Positions 54,647 to 62,735 of a stretch of 64,000 bases of DNA are shown in pieces (the first letter of the stretch is position 1; every line of letters begins with the position of its first letter). A program made the position numbers and the translations under genes. The stretch covers positions 2,103,501 through 2,167,500 of the forward strand of contig NZ_CP039695.1 in assembly GCF_005145025.1 (NCBI RefSeq), read 5' to 3'. The DNA comes from Novosphingobium sp. EMRT-2 (GTDB lineage: Bacteria > Pseudomonadota > Alphaproteobacteria > Sphingomonadales > Sphingomonadaceae). The notes under the pieces were generated by a model, which had not been told where the DNA came from, searched no databases, and was given only the letters and a program-made list of their open reading frames with translations.

Positions 54647-55447
54647 ATGGCTTCCCCTTTATCCCGCATTCGCCCGTTCTGGCTTCTCGCCATCGCCCTG
54701 CTCGTGACCGGCACCGGCCTTGGCTGGTGGTACGAGCGCCATCGCACCGCGAGCGAAGCGGAGGCCGGCAGCGACGCCCAGCTTGAACAGACGCTCGCCA
54801 GCGCCGGAATCAGCGCGAAGCAGCGCGCCGCCATGGAAGAGCTGGTGCGCGCCTATATCCTCGACCATCCCGAGATCCTGCCCGAAGCGATGGACCGGTT
54901 GCAGCAGCGCGAGGCGCAGGCCCGGATCGCGCCGATGCGCGGGGCGCTGGAAACGCCGTTCCCCGGCGCGGTCATGGGCAATCCCGCCGGCAAGGTGACG
55001 CTGGTCGAGTTCACCGATTTCGCCTGCACCTATTGCCGGCGCAGCGTGGGCGATGTCGATGCGCTGATCGCCGCCAACCCGGACCTCAGGGTGGTGGTGC
55101 GCGAACTGCCGATCATCGCCCCGGCCAGCGAACCGGCCGCGCGCATGGGGCTGGCCGCCGCCGCGCAGGGCAAGTACCCGGCCTTCCACAAGGCGATGTT
55201 CGCGGGCGACGCCCCCGGCGACGCCAGCATCGCCGCCGCCGCCGGCACCGCCGGAGTCGATCTGGCCACCGCGCGCAGCTTCGCGCGCGACGCCGGTGTC
55301 GATCAGGAAATCCAGCGCAACCTGGGTCTGGCCCGGCAGCTTGGCATCAACGGCACCCCGGCGTGGGTGATCGGCAATGAACTGCTCTCGGGCGCGGTCG
55401 GCAAGGAACGGCTGCAACAGGCGATCGACGCCGCGCGCAAGGGCTGA
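54647..55447 (+). CDS. DsbA family thioredoxin-fold protein
   Basis: The 266-aa product has a membrane anchor/signal (FWLLAIALLVTGTGLGWWY), a helical N-terminal region, and a DsbA-like domain with the active site CTYC near residue 127 in LVEFTDFACTYCRRS, plus the cis-Pro loop GINGTPAWVIG. It catalyses disulfide formation or isomerisation in the periplasm. It sits directly after the BepA-like protease, suggesting an envelope protein-folding unit. Confidence 0.93.
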   Translation: MASPLSRIRPFWLLAIALLVTGTGLGWWYERHRTASEAEAGSDAQLEQTLASAGISAKQRAAMEELVRAYILDHPEILPEAMDRLQQREAQARIAPMRGALETPFPGAVMGNPAGKVTLVEFTDFACTYCRRSVGDVDALIAANPDLRVVVRELPIIAPASEPAARMGLAAAAQGKYPAFHKAMFAGDAPGDASIAAAAGTAGVDLATARSFARDAGVDQEIQRNLGLARQLGINGTPAWVIGNELLSGAVGKERLQQAIDAARKG

Positions 55448-55482
55448 ACGACCTCCGCCCCTGCCCGTCCCGCGACCGGGCG

Positions 55483-56073
55483 TCAGTCGGGCTTCTTGTA
55501 CATGCTCGCCAGCGGCTTCGCCATGACCCGGCGCAGCATCGGCTCGAAGAACGACAGCGGCAGCGTATCGTAATCGGGATCGAACGCGGCCTGATCGTAC
55601 TTTTCGCAGAATTCCGCGCAGGCATCGAACCACGGATGATCGCGGAACCGTTCGCGCAGGTTCCGGTCCAGCCCCAGGTAGTGGAAGTAGTAATAGCCCT
55701 GGAACGCGCCGTGGTTCTGGCAGATCCAGTGCTCCTCCTCGGACACGAAGGGCTTGAGGATCGCCGCGGCGACTTCAGGATGATTGTAGGTGCCCAGCGT
55801 ATCGCCGATGTCGTGCAGCAGGGCCATGACGACGTAGCGTTCGCCGCGCCCGTCGCGATGCGCGCGGGTCGCGGTCTGCAGGCTGTGCTGCAGGCGATCG
55901 ATCGGGAACCCACCGAAATCGCCGTCGAGCAGCCGGAGGTGGGTCAGCACCCGGTCGGGCAGGTGATCGGCAAAGGCGTAGTAATCGCGCCCGATGATGT
56001 CCCAGTCCTCCTGGGTGCCTTCGCGCATGGCGCGGAAACGGGCGCGTTCGGCGGTATCGGTCGTGGCTGTCAT
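55483..56073 (-). CDS. HD domain protein (metal-dependent phosphohydrolase-like)
   Basis: The 196-aa product has an HD pattern: HSLQTATRAHRDG, then VVMALLHDIGDTLGTYNHPEVAAAIL, and ENH-like ICQNHGAFQG. It resembles inositol-oxygenase-like HD proteins that may cleave phosphonate or nucleotide substrates. The start at 56073 gives the natural N terminus MTATTDTAERARF. It converges on the DsbA-like gene and diverges from the sensor kinase. Confidence 0.85.
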   Translation of the reverse strand: MTATTDTAERARFRAMREGTQEDWDIIGRDYYAFADHLPDRVLTHLRLLDGDFGGFPIDRLQHSLQTATRAHRDGRGERYVVMALLHDIGDTLGTYNHPEVAAAILKPFVSEEEHWICQNHGAFQGYYYFHYLGLDRNLRERFRDHPWFDACAEFCEKYDQAAFDPDYDTLPLSFFEPMLRRVMAKPLASMYKKPD

Positions 56074-56148
56074 GGCATCTTCTCCCGTTCCGCAGCTTAC
56101 GCTTCCCACGGCTTTGCGCAACACCGCGCTTGGCGCTAGAGTACCGTC

Positions 56149-57357
56149 ATGGCCGTGCTGCCGTTTCAACCGACGCCGTTCTTCGGCAACAAGAACCGCG
56201 CCTTCTGGCGCCTGCAATTCCTCGGCTGGGGCGGCGCGATGCTGCTGCGCGCGATGTCGATCATCGCCAACGCGCAGCCGTGGTCCAATCTCGTCATCCT
56301 GCTGATCGTGACGATCACGGGCTTTTCGATCTCGCTGATCCTGTCGGTGATCTACCGCGCGCTGATCAACCGGCGCCCGATCATCACCTGGGGCGTGACG
56401 GCCGTGGTGCTGGCCATCGCCGTGGGCATCTATGCCTTCATCGATTCGTGGGTGCTGAGCCTCTACCGCCCGAACAGCGAGGCCGGCTTCGCCCAGCGCT
56501 TCGTGGGCGTGTTCTACCTCGATCTCACGCTGCTGGGGGCCTGGTCGGCGCTCTATTACGCGATCAACTTCTTCCTTCAGGTGGAGGAACAGAACGATCA
56601 GCTGCTGCGGCTGGAAAACCAGGCGACATCGGCGCAGCTCGCCATGCTGCGCTATCAGCTCAACCCGCATTTCCTGTTCAACACGCTGAATTCGATCTCC
56701 ACGCTGGTCCTGCTCAAGCAGACCGAGCCGGCCAACGCGATGCTGAGCCGGCTGTCCTCGTTCCTGCGCTATACCCTGGTCAACGAGCCGACCGGCCGCG
56801 TCACCGTGGCGCAGGAGGCGGAGACGCTGAAGCTCTACCTCGATATCGAACGGATGCGGTTCGAGGAACGGCTGCGCACCGAGTTCCGTATCGAGGACGA
56901 GGCGCGCAATGCGCTGCTGCCTTCGCTGCTGCTGCAACCGCTGGTGGAAAACGCGATCAAGTATGCCGTCTCCCCGCTGGAGGAAGGCGCGCAGATCACC
57001 ATCGCGGCGCAACTCGTCGGCCCCACGCTTCGCGTCACCGTGTCGGACACCGGGCCGGGCTTGCAACCGGGCACCGACCCCACGAAATTGTTCGGCGTGA
57101 CAAGCGATAGCGGCGACACGACATCGGTATGGAACGGCGGCCACGTTTCCACGGGGGTTGGCCTTGCCAACATCCGTGACCGGCTTGCCCAGGCCTATGG
57201 CGAAAACCAGCGGTTCGATATCGCCAACGGCCCCGAAGGCGGCCTGACGGTGGTGATCGAGCTGCCCTACGAGGCGAAGGAAACGCCTGCGCGGCCGGCA
57301 CGCCCGATCGCCGGCTCAGGCACGGGTTTGGCCGCCAGCCTGGCTTCCGCCGGGTGA
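56149..57357 (+). CDS. LytS/YehU-type sensor histidine kinase
   Basis: The 402-aa product has four membrane segments in the first 150 residues and no large sensor domain. A His_kinase domain follows with the phosphoacceptor His174 in YQLNPHFLFNTLNSIS, then an HATPase with VENAIKYAV, SDTGPGLQ and GVGLANIRDRL. It phosphorylates the LytTR regulator encoded 61 bp downstream. A cell-envelope signal is likely; the ligand is unknown. Confidence 0.93.
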   Translation: MAVLPFQPTPFFGNKNRAFWRLQFLGWGGAMLLRAMSIIANAQPWSNLVILLIVTITGFSISLILSVIYRALINRRPIITWGVTAVVLAIAVGIYAFIDSWVLSLYRPNSEAGFAQRFVGVFYLDLTLLGAWSALYYAINFFLQVEEQNDQLLRLENQATSAQLAMLRYQLNPHFLFNTLNSISTLVLLKQTEPANAMLSRLSSFLRYTLVNEPTGRVTVAQEAETLKLYLDIERMRFEERLRTEFRIEDEARNALLPSLLLQPLVENAIKYAVSPLEEGAQITIAAQLVGPTLRVTVSDTGPGLQPGTDPTKLFGVTSDSGDTTSVWNGGHVSTGVGLANIRDRLAQAYGENQRFDIANGPEGGLTVVIELPYEAKETPARPARPIAGSGTGLAASLASAG

Positions 57358-57418
57358 ACATCCCCTCCCTGCCGTACCGCCCCTGTCGCGGCTCCTCCAA
57401 GACAAGCAAGGGTTACGC

Positions 57419-58216
57419 ATGACCATCCGCACGATCCTCGTCGATGACGAAAAGCTGGCGATCCAGGGGCTGCAACTGCGCCTGGAGGCCTTTCCCGACG
57501 TGGAAGTGATCGACACCTGCTCCAACGGCCGCGAGGCGATCCGCAAGATCAAGACCGAGAAGCCGGACCTGGTGTTCTGCGACATCCAGATGCCCGGCTT
57601 CGACGGGTTCAGCGTCGTCCAGGGCGTGATGGAGATCGACCCGCCGCTGTTCGTGTTCGTGACCGCCTATTCCGAACACGCGATCCGGGCGTTCGAGGCC
57701 AACGCGGTCGATTACCTGCTGAAGCCGGTGGAGGAAGACCGCCTGGCCGACGCCCTGGACCGCGCGCGCACCCGCCTGGCCGAAAAGCGCGGGCTGGAAG
57801 AGGCCGAGAAGCTCAAGAACGTGCTTGCCGAAGTCGCGCCCGATGCGATGCCGGACATGCCCGAGGAAACCGAGCCGACGGCGGGCCGGTTCGAGAAGCT
57901 GATCAACATCAAGGATCGCGGCCAGATCTTCCGCGTCGATGTCGATACGATCGAACGGATCGAGGCGGCGGGCGACTACATGTGCATCTACACCGGCGAC
58001 AATTCGCTGATCCTGCGCGAAACGATGAAGGATCTCGAACGCCGGCTGGACCCGCGCGTGTTCCAGCGCGTCCACCGCTCCAAGATCGTCAATCTCGATC
58101 AGGTCCGGCAGGTCCGCCCGCACACCAACGGCGAATGCTTCCTGGTGCTCGAAAGCGGCGCGGAAGTGAAGGTCAGCCGGTCCTACCGCAACGTGGTGGC
58201 GCGCTTCGTGCATTGA
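57419..58216 (+). CDS. LytTR-family response regulator
   Basis: The 265-aa product has a receiver domain with phosphoacceptor Asp55 in DLVFCDIQMPGFDG, VTAYSEHAIRAFEANAVDYLLKPV, a linker, and a C-terminal LytTR DNA-binding domain (residues about 155-262) with NIKDRGQIFRVDVDTIERIEAAGDYMCIY and FQRVHRSKIVNLDQV. It forms a two-component system with the kinase just upstream. Confidence 0.94.
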   Translation: MTIRTILVDDEKLAIQGLQLRLEAFPDVEVIDTCSNGREAIRKIKTEKPDLVFCDIQMPGFDGFSVVQGVMEIDPPLFVFVTAYSEHAIRAFEANAVDYLLKPVEEDRLADALDRARTRLAEKRGLEEAEKLKNVLAEVAPDAMPDMPEETEPTAGRFEKLINIKDRGQIFRVDVDTIERIEAAGDYMCIYTGDNSLILRETMKDLERRLDPRVFQRVHRSKIVNLDQVRQVRPHTNGECFLVLESGAEVKVSRSYRNVVARFVH

Positions 58217-58264
58217 CCCATACCCGCGCTCGACACGGTCGCACGCAGTGGTAAGGGACAGGGC

Positions 58265-59131
58265 ATGACAGACTTCGCCCTCCCCGGTTTCGACCTTTCC
58301 GCCTTCGTTTCCGCCACGCTGGACGAGGATTTCGGCGTCGGCCTGCCCGATGGCGGGCATGACGTAACCAGCGAAAGCGTGATCCCGGCCACGGCGCGCT
58401 TTGCAGGCGTGATGGAAAGCCGTGATGCCATCACCGTGTGCGGCCTGCCGATCGCCGCCGCGTTCTTCCGCGCGCTCGATCCGGCGATGGCGGTGGAGAT
58501 CCTGGTCGAGGAAGGCGCGCGCGTCGCGCCCGGCAGCGCGCTGATGCGGCTGGAAGGCAACGCCCGGGCGATGCTGACGGCGGAGCGCAGCGCGCTCAAC
58601 ACCGTGCAGCACTTGTCCGGCGTCGCCACGCTGACGCGGACGTATGTGGACGCGATGGGCGATACCCGCGCCGTGCTGCTCGATACGCGCAAGACCATCC
58701 CCGGCCTGCGGCACCTCGAAAAATACGCGGTGCGCTGCGGCGGGGGGAGCAACCACCGCATGGGCCTGTGGGACGCGGCGATGATCAAGGACAACCACGT
58801 CCTCGTCGCCGGCGGCGTGGGCGAAGCGGTGCGCCGCGCGCTCGCCGCCGGGGTGAAGGACGTGATCTGCGAGGTCGACCGCCTCGACCAGATCGCCCCC
58901 GCGCTCGATGCCGGCGCCACCCGCCTGCTGTTGGACAACATGGGGCCGGACCTGCTGCGCGAAGCCGTGGCGCTGGTGGACGGGCGCGTGCCCACCGAAG
59001 CATCGGGCGGCGTCCGGCTCGATACCATCGCCGCCATCGCCGCTTCGGGCGTGGATTACGTGTCGGTCGGCCGCCTGACGCAGAGCGCGCCGGCGGCGGA
59101 CATCGGCCTCGATTTCACGCAGCTGGACTGA
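58265..59131 (+). CDS. nadC: Nicotinate-nucleotide pyrophosphorylase (carboxylating)
   Basis: The 288-aa product has the quinolinate phosphoribosyltransferase motifs: ALDEDFGVGL-type opening, NTVQHLSGVATLTRTYVDAM, LDTRKTIPGLRHLEKYAVRCGGGSNHRMGL, KDNHV, and the late SGGVRLDTIAAIAASGVDYVSVG. It makes NaMN from quinolinate and PRPP in NAD synthesis. nadA and nadB are not in the window. Confidence 0.96.
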   Translation: MTDFALPGFDLSAFVSATLDEDFGVGLPDGGHDVTSESVIPATARFAGVMESRDAITVCGLPIAAAFFRALDPAMAVEILVEEGARVAPGSALMRLEGNARAMLTAERSALNTVQHLSGVATLTRTYVDAMGDTRAVLLDTRKTIPGLRHLEKYAVRCGGGSNHRMGLWDAAMIKDNHVLVAGGVGEAVRRALAAGVKDVICEVDRLDQIAPALDAGATRLLLDNMGPDLLREAVALVDGRVPTEASGGVRLDTIAAIAASGVDYVSVGRLTQSAPAADIGLDFTQLD

Positions 59132-59135
59132 CCCG

Positions 59136-59864
59136 GTGATCGTGCCGCGCCACCCCGCCCTGCTGGTATCGCTGCTGGTCACTTTTACCGCCGCGCCCGC
59201 GTTCGCGCAGGCCGGCCAGTGCAGCGTGCCGGCGCAAGTGGACGTGCCGCCGATACCTACACCCGATGCGCCAGCCAATGTCGTGCCCGTCACCGGCTAT
59301 TCGCTGGCGCTGAGCTGGTCGCCCGAATTCTGCCGCACCCGCCAGTCCGATTTGCGCCATGCGATGCAGTGCGGGCGTGGGAACGGGTCACTGGCCCGGT
59401 TCGGCTTCGTGCTGCATGGCCTGTGGCCGGAAGGCGATGGCGCCACGCCGCCGCAGTGGTGCAGCGCCCGGCCCGCGCCGCTTTCCGCGCAGACCGTCCG
59501 CCGCAACCTGTGCATGACGCCCTCGCCCAATCTGCTGGCGCACGAATGGGCCAAGCACGGCACCTGCGCCTGGCCAGACCCCGACGCCTATTACGCCAGC
59601 GCCCAGCGGCTCTATGGCGCGGTGCGCTTTCCCGACATGGCGGCGCTCTCGCGCCGGGGCGGCCTCAACGCCGGTGACCTGCGCAGCGCGCTGGCCGCCC
59701 GCTCCCCGGGCCTGTTTCCGCAGGCGATCCGGGTGGAGGCGAATCGGGCGGGCTGGCTGCAGGAAGTGCGCATCTGCTATTCGCGCGTGCTGCGCCCCGT
59801 CCGCTGCCGCGATGTCGGCCTGCCCGACGGCGCTCCCCTGAAAATCTGGCGCGGCGGCAGCTAG
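59136..59864 (+). CDS. Secreted ribonuclease T2 family protein
   Basis: The 242-aa product has a signal peptide (ends APAFAQAG near residue 26) and both T2 catalytic segments: CAS1 RFGFVLHGLWPEG and CAS2 HEWAKHGTCAW, each with its catalytic His. It would degrade RNA in the periplasm or outside the cell for nutrients. A GTG start lies 4 bp after nadC. Its TAG stop shares bases with the stop of the convergent tadA gene. Confidence 0.93.
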   Translation: MIVPRHPALLVSLLVTFTAAPAFAQAGQCSVPAQVDVPPIPTPDAPANVVPVTGYSLALSWSPEFCRTRQSDLRHAMQCGRGNGSLARFGFVLHGLWPEGDGATPPQWCSARPAPLSAQTVRRNLCMTPSPNLLAHEWAKHGTCAWPDPDAYYASAQRLYGAVRFPDMAALSRRGGLNAGDLRSALAARSPGLFPQAIRVEANRAGWLQEVRICYSRVLRPVRCRDVGLPDGAPLKIWRGGS

Positions 59865-60316
59865 CGCCGCTCTCGGAAGAACGCCCGCAGCAGGTCGGCC
59901 GCTTCGCTTTCCCCCATGCCCGAATAGACCTCCGGCCGGTGCAGGCAGCCGGGTTGGTCGAATACGCGCGCGCCATGTTCCACCGCGCCGCCCTTGGGAT
60001 CGGGCGCGGCGTAATAGACCCGGTCGATTCGCGCGTGAACGATGGCGCCCGCGCACATCGCGCAGGGTTCCAGCGTGACCCACAGGTCGCAGCCATCGAG
60101 CCGTTCGCGGCCCAGCACGCGCGCCGCTTCGCGAATCGCCAGCACTTCGGCATGGGCGGTGGGATCGTGCAGCGTGCGCGGAGCGTTGTGCGCGGCGGCG
60201 ATAACCGCGCCATCGCGCACGACCACCGCGCCAATCGGCACCTCGCCCGCGTCGCGCGCGCGCAGGGCGGCGTCCAGCGCCTCGCGCATCGGTGGAGGGA
60301 GCGGCCAGCGGGTCAT
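59861..60316 (-). CDS. tadA: tRNA-specific adenosine deaminase TadA-like
   Basis: The 151-aa product has the cytidine/adenosine deaminase motifs: zinc ligand and catalytic Glu in TAHAEVLAIREAA, and LEPCAMCAGAIVHARI, then YAAPDPKGGA. TadA converts A34 to inosine in tRNA-Arg(ACG). The start at 60316 gives MTRWPLPPPMREAL. Convergent with the RNase gene. Confidence 0.93.
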   Translation of the reverse strand: MTRWPLPPPMREALDAALRARDAGEVPIGAVVVRDGAVIAAAHNAPRTLHDPTAHAEVLAIREAARVLGRERLDGCDLWVTLEPCAMCAGAIVHARIDRVYYAAPDPKGGAVEHGARVFDQPGCLHRPEVYSGMGESEAADLLRAFFRERR

Positions 60317-60448
60317 CCCGGCGGCGCTAACCCGGCCCGACACGCCGCGCAAATCGAATCGCCGTGCGAATCCTTGACTTCGCGCCGCAAATGGATAATT
60401 GCCGCGCCTTCCCGATAGACATATCGACTTTTGAAGCGAGTTTTATCC

Positions 60449-60733
60449 ATGTCGCGTATCTGCGAACTGACCGGCAAGGGCCGCCAGATCGGCCACAATG
60501 TCAGCCACGCCAACAACAAGACCAAGCGCGTGTTCCTGCCCAACCTGCAGAACGTGACGCTGATGAGCGAGAAGCTGGACCGCAGCTTCAAGTTCCGCGT
60601 CTCGACGCACGGTCTGCGTTCGGTGGAGCACAACGGCGGCCTCGACAACTGGCTGCTGAAGCAGGCCGACGCCAAGCTGAGCCCCCGCGCTCTCAAGGTG
60701 AAGCGCGAGCTGGTCAAGGCCGTCGCCGCCTGA
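60449..60733 (+). CDS. rpmB: 50S ribosomal protein L28
   Basis: The 94-aa product is L28: [34 protein letters not shown], then [23 protein letters not shown]. The start at 60449 gives the conserved MSRxCELTGK opening. A strong terminator follows, so it is a single-gene unit. Confidence 0.97.
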   Translation: MSRICELTGKGRQIGHNVSHANNKTKRVFLPNLQNVTLMSEKLDRSFKFRVSTHGLRSVEHNGGLDNWLLKQADAKLSPRALKVKRELVKAVAA

Positions 60734-60775
60734 TCACGGCTGCCCGCAAGGGCAATCCGCCGATGCTTCCGTCTC

Positions 60776-60800
60776 GAGCCGGGCTTTTGCCCGGCTCTTG
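60776..60800 (+). terminator. Hairpin terminator after rpmB
   Basis: GAGCCGGGC, TTTT loop, GCCCGGCTC, then TTG, 43 bases past the rpmB stop. The T-run is short, but the 9-bp GC-rich stem is perfect. Confidence 0.8.
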
Positions 60801-60816
60801 TCGTGTCCGGCTTCCC

Positions 60817-61839
60817 TCACAAATCCGATAGGCGCTGGCCGGGCCGCAGCCGCAGCTTGAGCAGCAGCGTGCGCTGCGCCCAGACCATCAGGTTGCTGTC
60901 AGCGATCAGCCAGACCGTCACCGCGCCATCGGCATCGCGCGTCACGGTCATCCCTTCGTAGTTCTCGCGCAGGCGCGGATCGGTGATTCGCGCCAGTTCG
61001 CGCGTCGGCAGCACGCCACCGGGACGAATCGCGGCGGGATCGGCGATCGAGATTGTCGTGCGGAAGCCCGCCAGCGTCAGCTTGCGCCCCAGCACCAGCA
61101 GGCGGCCATCGGGCAACAGTGCCAGTTCGGTGGGCCGGAAGCCCTCGGGCATCTCCACCTCGAACAGAGCAGGCATTTCGCCGGGTCGGGGCATGCCCGG
61201 ATAGAGCAGCGCCGGATGCAGCCGCCGGTCGAACCAGCGCGCATAAAGCTCCCCGATCACCACCACGCGCCCATCGGCAAGCCGCGCCATCGCTTCCGGC
61301 CCCTGATTCCCGTTCCACCGGTCCAGCACCGGCGCGGGAATTGTCTCTCGCCACGAAAGCGTGCGGCTGAAGTGATAGTAATAGGGCGACCCTTCGTAGC
61401 CGACGAACAGGTCCTGCCGCACCGGATCGATGAACAGCGATTCGGCATCGACATCGATATAGCCGCGCCGCGAGCTGCCCTCGATCGGCCGGTACATTTC
61501 CGCCCGCCACGGGCCGGGCCGGTCGGGCGGCGTAAAATAGAGCGCGTCGTTGCGGTCGCCAAAGGCGATCAGCGTGCCATCCGCGAACTGGCCCAGCGCG
61601 GAATAATTGCCGAACAGCGCGTTGTCGCTGGCGAGCTGCCAGGCGCCGGCCAGCGCGAACGGCCCCAGCTCCCGCGCGATCCGCCCCCGGTCCTCCGCCC
61701 GCAGCGATGGCATGAGATCGGTGATCGCGATCCTTGGATCGTTGTTCGGGACCGGCGCCGGGCCACGAAGCCATGTCAGCGGCAACAGTGTGCATGCCAG
61801 CAGGACGGACGCGATCAGGGCAGGCTTGAGGAAGCGCAT
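60817..61839 (-). CDS. Esterase-like activity of phytase family protein
   Basis: The 340-aa product has an N-terminal membrane helix (FLKPALIASVLLACTLLPLTWL), then a beta-propeller-like domain with GQFADGTLIAFGDRND, DAESLFIDPVRQDLFVGYEG, GPEAMARLADGRVVVIGE and NYEGMTVTRDADG, matching the phytase-like esterase family (PF13449 type). It is probably periplasmic; its substrate is unknown. The start at 61839 gives MRFLKPAL. Confidence 0.88.
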   Translation of the reverse strand: MRFLKPALIASVLLACTLLPLTWLRGPAPVPNNDPRIAITDLMPSLRAEDRGRIARELGPFALAGAWQLASDNALFGNYSALGQFADGTLIAFGDRNDALYFTPPDRPGPWRAEMYRPIEGSSRRGYIDVDAESLFIDPVRQDLFVGYEGSPYYYHFSRTLSWRETIPAPVLDRWNGNQGPEAMARLADGRVVVIGELYARWFDRRLHPALLYPGMPRPGEMPALFEVEMPEGFRPTELALLPDGRLLVLGRKLTLAGFRTTISIADPAAIRPGGVLPTRELARITDPRLRENYEGMTVTRDADGAVTVWLIADSNLMVWAQRTLLLKLRLRPGQRLSDL

Positions 61840-62040
61840 CGCAGCGGCGATTGCCACACCGGCCGGCGCCGCGAAAGGGACGGCAGGCCACGCCGCCGAA
61901 CCATGCACAGCTTATCATGGTTAACGCGGCGATCCCATGTTCCGGCCCTGTTTTTCGAGGCGATTTCGGTCTTTGCGAACTCGGAGCGTGCAAAGCCCAC
62001 CCCGCTGCGACTAACGCCGCCTGCGGCGGCGCAAGTCTCG

Positions 62041-62078
62041 CTCCCCTCCCGCTTGCGGGAGGGGTTGGGGGTGGGCCG
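62041..62078. repeat. REP-like intergenic palindrome
   Basis: CCCCTCCCGC-TT-GCGGGAGGGG followed by TTGGGGGTGGGCC. This is a common intergenic repeat shape in GC-rich proteobacteria. It lies between msrB and the phytase-like gene and may help end msrB transcription on the - strand. Confidence 0.72.
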
Positions 62079-62099
62079 CGCCGCGTTCAGACGCGCGCT

Positions 62100-62600
62100 T
62101 CAGGCCGGGCGAAATTGCAGCGCGTCGCCGTTCATGCAGTAGCGCAGGCCGGTCGGCGGCGGTCCATCCTCGAACACATGGCCGAGATGCCCGCCGCAGC
62201 GCAGGCAGTGCACTTCCGTCCGCACCGTGCCGAACGACCGGTCGACCGAGGTTCCGACGGCGCGCGGCAGGGGGCGCCAGAAGCTGGGCCAGCCCGTGCC
62301 GCTATCGAACTTGGTGGTGGAGGCGAACAGCGGGTTACCATCGGCCGCGCAGATGAACGTGCCGCGCCGGTGTTCGCCCAGCAGTGCCGAGGTGAACGGA
62401 CGCTCCGTCCCTTCCTGCCGCAGGATGTAGAACTGGGCGGGCGTCAGCAGCCGGCGCCATTCGGCCTCGGTATGCTGGACCGGGAAGGTGCCCTTGGAGC
62501 GCGCCGGGGCGGCGCTGCACGCCGAGGTGACCGACATCGCCGCCGTCGCGCCCAGGAAGGTCAGGAACTGGCGACGGGCAACAGCGAAGGGGGCAGCCAT
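62100..62600 (-). CDS. msrB: Peptide-methionine (R)-S-oxide reductase, exported
   Basis: The 166-aa product has a Tat-like signal (ARRQFLTFLGATAAMS, residues about 8-23) with a following Cys, then an MsrB domain: EAEWRRLLTPAQFYILRQEGTERPF, FDSGTGWPSFWRPL, HCLRCGGHLGHVFEDGP, and the catalytic Cys in RYCMNGDAL. It repairs oxidised methionine, probably in the periplasm because of the signal. The start at 62600 gives the signal peptide. Confidence 0.93.
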   Translation of the reverse strand: MAAPFAVARRQFLTFLGATAAMSVTSACSAAPARSKGTFPVQHTEAEWRRLLTPAQFYILRQEGTERPFTSALLGEHRRGTFICAADGNPLFASTTKFDSGTGWPSFWRPLPRAVGTSVDRSFGTVRTEVHCLRCGGHLGHVFEDGPPPTGLRYCMNGDALQFRPA

Positions 62601-62735
62601 GGTTCGGTTCCGCAGCTTTGGGAAAGCTCGTTCCGCCGGGGGCGCCAGAGGGGGGGCAGGGTAGGCGCGCACCCCGGCGGAACGCACGCCTTCTAACCCG
62701 CCCCAGATGAACCGCGCGTGAGCGCGATCACACTT